From NCBI GenBank assembly GCA_026413225.1, contig CM048591.1:41036803-41100802 (forward strand): a DNA stretch of 64,000 nt, in the 5' to 3' direction. Shown piece by piece: positions 48,411 to 58,450 of the stretch; position 1 is the first letter of the stretch, and the number at the start of each line of letters is the position of its first letter. This DNA comes from Otis tarda. Lineage: Eukaryota; Chordata; Aves; Otidiformes; Otididae. The notes under the pieces are model-generated. The model had not been told where the DNA came from. It did no database searches and saw only the letters and a list, made by a program, of their open reading frames with translations. The translations under genes were made by a program, and so were the position numbers.

Positions 48411-49762
48411 TTATTCAGGTGTCCTGCTGGGAACCCTGGAATATTGAAGCTTTTAACATAATCCAATGAAACATAGAAGTTTAGGAGTCTTTAGCTACGA
48501 GTAAAATGTCAAAAGTATTATTTTTATATGTTTTCTAACTGTTTTATAGTATATGATCATAAAACCACATGTTGCCACGTGCAATTACAAAATGAACTTG
48601 TGTGTGAACTACAGCCATATTGATTATGTTTGTGCAGATTGCAACACAATTGTTGTATATTACCACACAAAATGTTCATACTGTAAATATGCTGCAAAAG
48701 AATGATTGTCAAGCTGTGGGCACTCTGTCAGCGGTTTTCAGGTTAAAGCTCTGTGAGATAACAGAGGGAATTAACTCTAGGTGAGATTGCTGTCCCTCAG
48801 ATGAAATGAAACACCTGGTGAAACCAGGGCAGGAGAAATCTTGTGAAGTTCTTTTAATAGGACACCTGGGAAGCACCCTCTCAGGTCAGAAGATCTGAAG
48901 GACTAAAAAGTTAATAGGGTAAGGTGACCCAGAGGTTTGCTGTGTGGAAAGATGCCAACAGCTGAGCAGGTACAGCAACTATTAATCTCATTTGCCCTCT
49001 TTTAGCAGCTTTAGGACTTTTGCTGGCTAAATCCTTGGGCAACTGCCCATAAGAGCAAGAAGAGGAACTTTTTTTTTTCTCTGTCAATTACCATTCTATC
49101 CTCTCTGAAACATCACAGAGAGATCTCCATGCTGAGTAGCTGAAACAGAGCAGCCCACCCTTGCTGTGCAATAACTGCTCGTGTAGGGATGCCCCCGCTT
49201 GCACTTGAGGTGTTGGGAATAACACCTCAAATCCCATTTAAAGCATCTGCATTCTATTGCTTGCAGTCCTAACAGTTTAATTGTGGTTAAATACTGTTAC
49301 CTGGATGAGGTGAATCTGACAGTAACAAAGAAGCAAATTTGCATCAAATTTATTTGCAAAATGAACATGGTTGGATGTGGAAGTTGTGTTACAAAATACC
49401 TGTGAAGGTTCAATGCAAAGGCTGCAGACTATGTGGTCCCAGAAGCAGAACGACAGCACCTATAGGATGTCTGAGATGCCTTCCCTCATGCTAGAAATTA
49501 GGATAAACTAAATAACTAACCATGGTATTTTCTCCACATTTCATGTGAGCTGTTTCAGGATATGGATAGAAAGAAGAAACGTAGGAACATTTGTCCAGCC
49601 TTTCCTTTTTCTGTATCCAGTGCCAAGAACTTAAGTTGCCTTATTAATGAGTTTTCTCAGCAAAAAATCCACCATACTAAGATATTTGAATTAAAAAACG
49701 TATTAAGAAAAAAGGGTCCAATTAATCAGTCTGCAAGAAATGTTTTTCCCTGAGCAAGAGAT

Positions 49763-49925
49763 ATAGAATCACAGAATGGTTAGGGTTTGAAGGGACAATC
49801 AAAGGTCATCTAGTCCAATCCCCCTGCAAGAAGCAGGGACATCTCCAACTAGACCAAGTTGCTCAGAGCCTCATCCAACCTGGCCTTGAACATTTCCACG
49901 GATGGGGCATCCACTATCTCTCTGG
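49763..49925 (-). mobile_element. CR1 LINE 3'-end fragment
   Basis: The plus-strand text runs from ATAGAATCACAGAATGGTTAGG to GGGGCATCCACTATCTCTCTGG and matches the last part of the large CR1 at 51,172-51,335 nearly block for block, so the element lies on the minus strand. Only one full terminal octamer plus a variant remains. It holds the 3' UTR and the last codons of ORF2, with substitutions. It is a dead, strongly 5'-truncated insertion, typical for CR1. Confidence 0.92.
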
Positions 49926-50053
49926 TAGTTTCACTAGGTAAAGAGGGGTATTAACAGAGACACAAAACAATATATCATAACCATAATGATTACCTTTAAT
50001 TTGTTCTACATGATACCTGTAGTCATGAGGAATCTTCATTGAAAAGAAACAGT

Positions 50054-50489
50054 TGTGGGTTTACTTTATTGCTGAGCATGCTGTCGTATGGCAGGGCTAT
50101 CTCTTTGTCCAGCTGGGGTCAGCTGTCCCAGCTCTGGCCCCTCTCAGCCTCCTCCCTTGGTGGGGCAAGGAGCTGTAAGAAATAGAGAAAGCCTTGGTGC
50201 TGTGCGAGCATCCTTCACCAACAGCCCAAATGTAGGTGTGTTGTCAGCATTGGTTTTGGCACAAAACCAAACCACAGCACATTACAGGCTGCTCTGATGA
50301 AAACCATCTCCATCCCAGCCAGAGCCAGTACGATGAGATGGAAATGAAAATGGAACTTGGGTTTTACATTCCTCAAGCTGCCAGTGCAGTCATGTCCTAG
50401 GAGAGATGCACCAGCCCTCGGGTGAAAGTGGAGAATCTTGGCAGTATTCTTCTTCCCACTGGCATCCAGAAATGCCATATCATTTTTCA
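50054..50489 (-). mobile_element. Endogenous retrovirus LTR, internally deleted copy
   Basis: On the minus strand this matches the first part of the LTR at 34,503-34,938. A sampled stretch (34,614-34,672 against its partner) agrees at 55 of 59 positions. The AATAAA signal lies at 50,065-50,070. Directly after it the sequence jumps to the terminal GTAAACCCAC, so about 297 bp present in the other copy (34,939-35,235, U5-like) are missing. The junction shows TAAA at both deletion ends, consistent with microhomology-mediated loss. Ends are approximate. Confidence 0.7.
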
Positions 50490-51171
50490 AGAATGTTTTT
50501 TTTTTTTAAAGTGGCTGGCTCCTTTTGCAAAGTATTCATGTTGCAACTTCTTTGGAGTTAGGAAGAGGAAGCTGATGTTTTCAAACGCACTGAAGCTGTC
50601 ATTACCAGCTGCTGACAACGCTCTGTTAGGAGGCTAGCATATACTCCTTCAGTACACAAACAATGTGTTGCACTGTACTATCACTACTGCAGTTTTCAAT
50701 TTCTTCAGTCAACAGTAGTGTCTAAAGTTGCAAACAGAAAAAAGAAAGAGGTATAATTCTGTCTGCAAACCACAGTAGGCAGGAGGTAGCTGCTGATGAA
50801 AGAGCTCTATCATACTATCAGCATTATGCATTAAGGTTGTACAATAATTAAATCTTTTATTGATCACAGGCAGTTAAAAGTCACGATAACATGAAGATTG
50901 ATCACTGCTGAATGACAGGGAGGCTTTTCCCTTAGAGGGTAAAAATCAGAAGTTATTTCTGAATCTGAAGTGTAGCAATTCTCAACTGCTAGCTAGCAGA
51001 GATGAAAAAGATATATGGCTTGGAGAGCAAGCTGGCCTGTACAAAACATGAGATGTTAAAGCTCTGCTACAATCCAGGCACCTTGTACCACCTCAGTACT
51101 AAATAAGAATCAGGAGTATCTCAATTATTTCAAATTGATACACTGACAGAAAAAGTTGGTGTCTTGTTTTT
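50490..51171. other. Unique spacer between LTR and CR1
   Basis: About 680 bp of unremarkable single-copy sequence containing a short T-run at about 50,497-50,508. No gene or element recognised. Confidence 0.6.
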
Positions 51172-53705
51172 CATAGAATCATAGAATCATAGAATGGTTA
51201 GAGTTGGAAGGGACCTTCAAAGGTCATCTAGTCCAACCCCCCTGCAAGAGCAGGGACATCCCTGACTAGATCAGGTTGCTCAGAGCCTCATCCAGCCTGG
51301 CCTTGAACACTTCCAGGGATGGGGCATCCACCACCTCTCTGGGCAACCTGTTCCAGTGCTCTACAACTCTCATTGTAAAAAATTTTTTTCTAATATCTAA
51401 TCTAAACCTAGCTCCTTCTAATTTAAACCCATTACCCCTTGTCCTATCACAACAGGCCCTACTGAACAGTTTCTCCCCATCTTTCCTGTAGGCCCCCTTG
51501 AGGTATTGGAAGACTGCTATCAGGTCTCCCCGGAGCCTCCTCTTCTCCAGGCTGAACAGCCCCAACTCTCTCAGCCTGTCCTCATAGGAGAGGTGCTCCA
51601 GCCCTCTGATCATCTTGGTGGCCCTCCTCTGGACCCTTTCCAACTGGTCCATGTCCTTCTTGTGTTGGGGGCTCCAGAACTGGACGCAGTACTCCAGGTG
51701 GGGTCTCACCAGGGCAGAGTAGAGGGGGAGAATCACCTCCCTCGACCTGCCGGCCACGTTCCTCTTGATGCAGCCCAGGATGCGGTTGGCCTTCTGGGCC
51801 GCAAGGGCGCATTGCCCGCTCATGTTGAGCCTCTCGTCCACCAGCACTCCCAAGTCTTTCTCCTCAGGGCTGCACTCAATCCATTCTCCGCCCAGCCTGT
51901 ATTTGTGCCTGGGATTGCCACGACCCAGGTGCAGGACCTTGCACTTGGCCTGGTTGAACTTCATGAGGTTGGCACGGGCCCACCTCTCCAGCCTGTCAAG
52001 GTCCCTCTGGATGGCATCCCTCCCTTCCAGCGAGTCGACGGCACCACACAGCTTGGTGTCATCGGCGAACTTGCTGAGGGTGCACTCTATCCCACTGTCC
52101 ATGTCGCCGACAAAGATGTTGAACAGGGCCGGGCCCAACACGGACCCCTGAGGGACGCCACTCGTGACCGGTCTCCACTTGGACATTGAGCCGTTGACCA
52201 CCACTCTCTGAGTGCGGCCATCCAGCCAACTCCTTATCCACCGAGTGGTCCATCCATCGAACCCATGCCTCTCTAGTTTAGAGAGAAGGATGTCATGCGG
52301 GACAGCGTCAAAAGCTTTGCACAAGTCCAGGTAGACGATATCCGTTGCCCGTCCCTTGTCCACCGATGCTGTTACCCCGTCATAAAAGGCCACCAAATTG
52401 GTCAGGCACGATCTGCCCTTGGTGAAGCCATGTTGGCTGTCACCAACCACCTCCTTGCTCTCCATGTGCCTTAGCATGGTTTCCAGGAGAATCTGCTCCA
52501 TGACCTTGCCAGGCACGGAGGTGAGGCTGACCGGCCTGTAGTTGCCCGGGTCTTCCTTACTCCCCTTTTTAAAAATGGGGGTTATGTTCCCTCTCTTCCA
52601 GTCATCGGGGACCTCACCAGACCTCCACGATTTCTCAAATATGATGGCCAGTGGCTTGGCAACTTCATCCGCCAGTTCCCTCAGGACGCGCGGATGGATC
52701 TCATCAGGCCCCATGGACTTATGCACCTTCAAGTTCCTTAGATGGTCCTGAACCTGCTCTTCGAGCACCGTGGGCGGTTCTTCATCCTCACAGTCCCTGC
52801 CTGTGCCTTCCACAGCTTGGGTGGGGAGACAAGAGCCCTTATCAGTGAAGACTGAGGCAAAAAAGTCGTTGAGTACCTCAGCCTTCTCCACATCCCGGGT
52901 AACCACGACACCCGTTACCTTCCGGAGGGGGCCTACATTCTCCTTGGACTTTCTTTTGTCCCCTACATACCTGTAAAAGCTTTTCTTGTTACTTTTTATA
53001 TCCCTGGCCAGATTCGATTCCATCAGGGCTTTAGCCTTCCTCACCCTATCCCTGGCCGCTCGCACAGCCACTCGGTAGTCCTCCCAGGCTACCTGTCCCC
53101 GCTTCCACCCTCTATAGGCTTTCTTCTTTACTTTCAGTTGGTCCAGGAGCTCCTTGCTCATCCACGCTGGCCTCTTGGCCTTTTTGCCCGACTTCTTCTT
53201 CATCGGGATGCACCTCTGCTGAGCTTGGACGAGGTGCTCCTTAAATATGGACCAACTTTCCTGGGCCCCTCTTCCCTCCAGGGCCGCCTCCCATGGCACT
53301 TTGCCCATGAGGTTCCTGAAGAGGCCAAAGTCCGCCTTCCGGAAATCTAGGGCAGAGAGCTTACTGTGCAGTTTCCTCGCCACCCCGTGGATCTTGAATT
53401 CCACTGCGTCATGGTCACTGCAGCCAAGGCTGTCCATCAGTTTCACGTCCCCCACCAGCCCCTCCCTGTTGGTGAGCACAAGGTCCAGCATGGCACCCCT
53501 CCTTGTCGGCTCCTCTATCGCCTGCAGGAGGAAGTTATCGTCCACACATTCCAGGAACCTCCTGGACTGCCTGTGCCCTGCTGTGTTGTCTCTCCAACAG
53601 ATGTCAGGGTGGTTGAAGTCCCCCATGAGGACCAGGGCTTGTGACCGCTGTGAGGCTGCTCCTATCTGCCTATAGAGCGCCTCGTCCGCTCTGTCTTCCT
53701 TTGGT
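51172..53705 (-). mobile_element. CR1 LINE, 5'-truncated, 2.5 kb, young
   Basis: A minus-strand CR1 retrotransposon. Its 3' end carries three perfect CATAGAAT units (51,172-51,195; ATTCTATG on the element strand), the hallmark 3' terminus of avian CR1. A 3' UTR of about 94 bp follows the ORF2 stop codon at 51,266-51,268. The 5' end stops inside the endonuclease domain, near 53,700, where similarity to CR1 is lost and an in-frame TGA lies at 53,705-53,707. No target-site duplication was seen, as is usual for CR1. It is the largest mobile element in the window and GC-richer than its surroundings. Together with the CR1 tail and LTR at 49.8-50.5 kb it forms a repeat island. Confidence 0.97.
51266..53704 (-). 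pseudogene. CR1 ORF2 fragment: partial endonuclease plus complete reverse transcriptase
   Basis: ORF2 of CR1 encodes an APE-type endonuclease and a non-LTR reverse transcriptase used for target-primed insertion. The frame is open for 26 codons before the first ATG (at 53,626) and then for 786 codons. Numbering from that ATG, residues 2-11 ([10 protein letters not shown]) and 70-75 (SDHDAV) are the last endonuclease motifs; the earlier catalytic part is lost. The reverse transcriptase begins near residue 345: YLDLCKAFD (432-440) and FADD (520-523) hold the catalytic aspartates, and [11 protein letters not shown] (489-499) is the conserved GVPQGS block. The C-terminal region ends in ALSNLI. No stop or frameshift is visible. 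The ATG is an internal methionine, not the native start. Without the endonuclease N-terminus and the 5' UTR promoter it should not retrotranspose by itself. Confidence 0.93.
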
Positions 53706-56029
53706 CACATTCTGTTTGTAGCTGGATATGCATATGCTCCAGGGCTTTAATGGGCTTTCATTACATAAGCCTAAGGACAAGAGATAACCTTGATTATTTT
53801 TCCCTCCAAATAAAAAGGAATATTATACTCTGGAAGAAGTCTGAAAATTATCAAAATTGAGGAGGTCAATGGAAAATTACACTTTTTCTGTTGGATAGGA
53901 ATAATGACTCAAAAATATGAATGGCAATTCATTAAGCCTATGGAACAAAGTACCTAGTAAAAGAAGTAAAAAAAAAAAAAATTATGCGAACAGTATCCAC
54001 CACTTCTGGAGCTCCTGACTGACTGCTCATCAGACTTTCCTCTGAAAATCAAGGGCTTCCTGTGATTGAATAGAATGAATAGACGCAAGATGGTTGTTTA
54101 GTTCTCATTTTCTTTTCTTTCATTGTAAGTTAGGGCTGGCCATTAGCCTGAGGTCACAGCTTGCTATGGAATGGGGGATTGCTCTCTTGAGCTCTTTTCT
54201 GGAAAACCACACATGTATAGAGCTCCAACAGGAAAAAAACCTTGAAGTCTTTGGGATGTTTTGCTGTGGATTTTGGTTCATACCTGTTGCTGTTAGAAGT
54301 ACCTGTACTACTGTCATTAGTATTATCCTGAAAATATTTTACTCCAGGTGATTTCATAGAGAAGGCCACTAATGTTAACTGGCTTGCTGACATTTTAAGC
54401 TCTTAAAAAAGCATCAACTGGCAAAGAAGCCTTCCACTCATTTAAATGAAGTACAAGATTTCAGTTGCCAAATATGGTTTTTTAAATAAGCAGAAAGAGG
54501 CTTATTATTTGTTCAATGGCATTTTGGCATTTCATGGAAGATAAAGATTTGAAAGCTCTTTTATTTCTGAAGTTTGCAGGAAAGAGTATGGCAGAGATAA
54601 AAGCAAAATAAACCTGTGCCATCCCACTGGCATTGCTTGTAGGTTTGGAGTTGTGGTCAGGAAACTGTTGAGATTTTGAACTCTTTCCCAGAAATGCTAG
54701 AATGCAGGCCAACTAGAGATAATTTTCCTATGCTGTTTTTGGGGATTAAGAACACTAATGGTTTCCATGCAGAATCTATAATGAAAAATGATAACATTTG
54801 ATCACTGCTGGCCTGGGACTGAAGATGTAAAGTCTTCTCTTATAATCCGTTGTCTCTGAGTGACACATTTTCCTGGATACTTACAGATTAATTGCATTAA
54901 AGGTTGCTTTTTAAAGACATGTTCATTAATGTCCATTTAAACTCATTATTGATGAGATATAAAATAGCATTTACTTTATTCTGAATGATCCTAAAACCCT
55001 TTCCACGGGTAAGTTTCGTTGAAGTGCTCATAAAAAATGTGTTTTTCTGTAAAATAACATGCTACCTGTCTTAACTGTGTCCTCCCTTTTCCGTATGTCA
55101 ACAAAGTCAGTGGGCCCAAGCAGCATATTCCAGCTGTTTTGTACTGCTGCTAATGTGTCCCAGCTGTAACTTCCATTTACGTAGGTGTTTAACCTGTGGG
55201 AAAGCTTCTTTGTGTCATGGCAGGAATGTGAAACAGCCAGACTGTATCTAGGCTAAACACATCTTCCGAAGTGTACATTATTTCCAGTAGGTGCTTTCAA
55301 TATCTCTTGATCAATGTGCTTGGTAAGCTGAATATTTTCATTCATGTAGGAAAAAAAAATATCTCTGTCACCTAGTACTTCAGTGGCAAATAATACAGAG
55401 AGTAAACTAATTTCCTTATTTTAGGGTAGACAGCAAGTAGAGTGGAAACTTTCCATAATTCAAATCAAAAGGAGACAACAAACGGTGTTTGTTTTTAGCC
55501 ATAGCGCTCTCTCCTCCTTGGAGTACAGCTCACTGAGATCCGGGGTGGGGAGTGCTCTGTAGGAGCCCTCTTTGAAAGTACTGTCAGAGCACAATCGCCT
55601 GTGGGTTTCATGTTTAGGATGTAAGCTCAGGAAGGTGAAGAAAGAAAAATTTAATATTAAGCAGTTTTTCTGCTAGGTTTGACTGGCTGTGCCAGGTGTG
55701 CCACGAGCAGTATCTGCTGCAGCAGGGGCTGACTGATAAATTCAACAGGGCATTTCACTTTGGAGACTCTCTTGCCCTGCCCGCTGCCTTCAATTCTGGG
55801 CACATCCAGAGCGCAACCTCAAAGCAAGAGGATGTGCTTTCCTCCCTCCTTGCTTTCGTTCTTCCCTTTTTTCCTTTTCCTTCTGATGTAGGCTTGCGCG
55901 CAGAATTGGAAGTTTATTTTCTTTGCCCCTTTTATCATGAGACTGCTGACAGTGAGCTGAGCCCCTGCCAGCTTTCCTGCCTTTCCTGCAGCAGCCGAAC
56001 CCATCGGCCGCTCCTTTTCTCTCTCTGTG

Positions 56030-56620
56030 CTTGTGTGTGAGCGCACGCGGGCCTTGCTGCCTACATCCAGCTCTCCTGTCAGAGGATCCTGTCCTTGAAC
56101 TGAACAAACCCCTCACAAGCCGTGCCGCCAGTTGAGTCGCTTACCTCTGCCTCCGGAGGAGTTTATCTCCCTTGACAAGGTTTTGCCTGGTTTTAGTGGC
56201 ACAGCTGGTGACAGGCCAGACACACAGCAGCATGCGATCCGGCCTTCTTGCCTCCACGACGGCCATCGTCAGAGCTGTCACCCAGTCAGAACAAGTTAAT
56301 TCAAGGCGCAGAGAGAGAGAGGTGCGGGCTGTAATAATACCAGGCCTCTGGAGAGGGTGCTGTCAGGCAGCGTGTACTGGCAGCGGCCCCAGCTGCTACC
56401 TCGCACCTGCGAGGATGCAAGATGACAGGCGGCACAGGTTTGCAGGCTGGAGCGGGTAAGGGAGCAGGCATGTTAATTTTCCGCCAGTGCGAGGGAGCTG
56501 GCAGCCTTGCTTGCTGCTGTGCTTGAGAAGCCGCTCCGTGTCCCTTACGGTGGAAGATTGTTTGAGGTGGCAGGGTGCGGTGGCTGGGGCGTCGAGGAGA
56601 CAGCAACGGGTTGGGACGGA
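56030..56620. promoter_or_regulatory. GC/CpG-richer patch, possible promoter or non-coding first exon
   Basis: Seen: locally raised CpG density (GAGCGCACGCGGGCC near 56,038, CGTGCCGCC, GATCCGGCC, CACGACGGCCATCG, GGGCGTCGAGG) compared with the CpG-poor surroundings. A donor-like AGCGG|GTAAGG lies at 56,451-56,461. Frames on both strands cross it but none looks conserved. Inference: it could be a weak CpG island with the first exon of a lncRNA or an upstream exon of a neighbouring gene. It could equally be a non-functional GC-rich block. Confidence 0.25.
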
Positions 56621-56752
56621 CACCACCGAGTTTTCTTCTTTTCTTCACTCACAAAAACTGCTCTGCAACTCTATTTTTTCTCTCCTTTTGACAGGAGGTT
56701 GGTGCTTTTTGCTGCCTTTAAAAGTTTTAGGGCTTTGACTCGGTTCGCTTGT

Positions 56753-56813
56753 GTTTATGTGTATGTGTGTATGCGGCATATATACACTGTATGTACATAT
56801 GTGCACACACACG
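56753..56813. repeat. TG/CA-rich alternating tract
   Basis: GTGTTTATGTGTATGTGTGTATGCGGCATATATACACTG...ACATATGTGCACACACAC is an interrupted alternating purine-pyrimidine tract whose left TG-rich half is roughly complementary to its right CA-rich half. Z-DNA or hairpin formation is possible. Confidence 0.8.
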
Positions 56814-57576
56814 ATTTCTTGAAGGATTTTCAGCTCTGGATGAGACAGAGTAAGGCAGAATCTTTGCCTGTAAAATGTATGTAATGCCATCACTGAAATA
56901 GTAATAATAATCTGTGTCAAGCGAGTGGAATTTCTCCTTTACTGGCAGGCATGAGAGGCCCCAGAACTGGCTGATCAAGGACTCCCTGGCTATAAATATC
57001 CAGGCGTGATTAAACAAAACATCAACACTCGGTAGGGCTCGGTTTAGAGACCAGAATTAGCATGTGAATATGGTGGTATAAAACATAAGGAGGAAGAAAA
57101 ATCCCCATGTTTCTATTTCCTCCTACTCTCTTGCCTAAAATACACTTGATCAAGGAATAAGCAACAAATCCGACTGCTGCCAAGAAAGCAGTAAAAGTGC
57201 TTCCAGCCTAACAGGCTTCTGGCTGGTGGGAATGAGAAGTCCACCAGAGATACTGTACGTGTAGAATTAGGGAAAACTCTGATCCTTGCCTGCAGCTGTA
57301 CTTCTCCTGTTCTGCAACATCTTGCATAAACTAAACCAGAAAAACCCTATCATGAGATAAATAACCTTTTGTATACATAGCAAAATAGTATCTCTTCTGT
57401 CATAAGCTATTCTGCAATTGATTGACGTGACTCAGGAAAAAATATCACTTTTATTTCACTCTTTATTTTTGGCCTTGGTGAGGCTGTGGGAAGGAAAAAG
57501 TGGGAACAAAATTCATGGGAAAAATCATCGTCTAAAGCCTATTGGCCTTTCTTGTAGAAATGCCTGAGTGGTGAAA

Positions 57577-57592
57577 AGAGAGAGAGAGAGAG
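57577..57592 (+). repeat. (AG)8 microsatellite followed by A-run
   Basis: Eight AG units continue into a run of A. Simple sequence. Confidence 0.9.
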
Positions 57593-58189
57593 AAAAAAAA
57601 TTCCCTTTAATCTCTTAACTACGGTGACTGAATTTGGATGAATTGAATTTGAGATCCACATGTCTGAGGCTGATTCTAGAATTATATATTTAGAAATGGA
57701 GACAAAAACTAGTGTTTTAGGAAATGCAGATTGAGAGTTGACTCATTACAGCTGAATTCTACGGTGCACTGGGAACAAAGGAAAGGAAATGCCTTTTCAT
57801 ACTGTGTTAATTAAAACTGCGAACTATTTGCTGTAAAGGTGACGTTGAAACCAAAGCTAGTATAAGTTACAAAAAGAGCAAGACACTGATAGCTAGGAAG
57901 AATATCCGTAATTCAAACAGCTAATGATAATGCATACTTCCAAAGAATTGTTAACCTGAGAACGTCCCAGTTCCCATCACAGACAACTAAATAATAGGAC
58001 ATACATTATGTTTAGTGCCACTAAGAGTCAGGAGCAGGATAACACATTATTTGTACTGTGTGTTCTGACTCAGCTGGACAATGTGGGCCACAGAGGGATG
58101 AGGGCTCTGCCTTCATATGGGAGCATTGCAATTGGACCATGTGGTCTTGTTTCTTCCTGAAAGCAAACTGTTAAATTCTTGTCATTCGG

Positions 58190-58450
58190 TTGGACACCAG
58201 GAGCTTTCCACTGACCTGGTTTCCAGCACTTTTGATTCTTACTCTTGAAATGACATTTTTAAGGAAACCATCCAGAATGAGTCCAAGGCCTTTCCTTTTC
58301 CGAGTGAACTTGGAGTTCATCGCTCTATATGTATGTACACATATATAGGAAGGGTTTTTCCTTATAGGTCTCCATCTTACACTTAACAACACTGAACTTC
58401 ACTTGTCAACTAATTAGTTCAGTGTTTGAGACCCTTGATATCTGTGCATT
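58190..58450 (-). mobile_element. Old, decayed CR1/L3-like LINE fragment
   Basis: Plus-strand text at 58,365-58,440 (AGGTCTCCATCTTACACTTAACAACACTGAACTTCACTTGTCAACTAATTAG... then GAGACCCTTGATATCTGTGCA) parallels the antisense ORF2 segment of the intact CR1 near 51,930-52,015 ('caggaccttgcacttggcctggttgaacttcatgaggttggc...'). The preceding stretch also resembles the 'agtctttctcc...' segment that comes before it in CR1/L3 elements. It is heavily mutated and inactive. The family assignment is by eye. Confidence 0.45.

Larger units (their letters stand above)
35248..49762. other. Long unique stretch with microsatellites, no gene recognised
   Basis: AT-rich single-copy DNA with no recognised exon. 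Frames reach 173 codons at 36,264-36,785 and 132 codons at 38,195-38,593 but have overlapping opposite-strand frames and no domain signature. Items listed separately are homopolymers at 37.6 and 40.1 kb, a hairpin at 38.1 kb, a 45-bp direct repeat pair at 39.1 and 40.7 kb, CA/TG repeats at 40.6, 45.0 and 47.9 kb, a purine tract at 47.3 kb and several enhancer-like blocks. Confidence 0.6.

Noticed and set aside
50215..50490. Peptide similarity between a minus-strand frame here and a plus-strand frame at 34,378-34,770
   Set aside because: Both are translations of the same LTR family; there is no reason to believe the LTR encodes a protein.
51506..52189. 227-codon plus-strand frame
   Set aside because: It is the antisense shadow of the GC-rich CR1 ORF2 on the minus strand.
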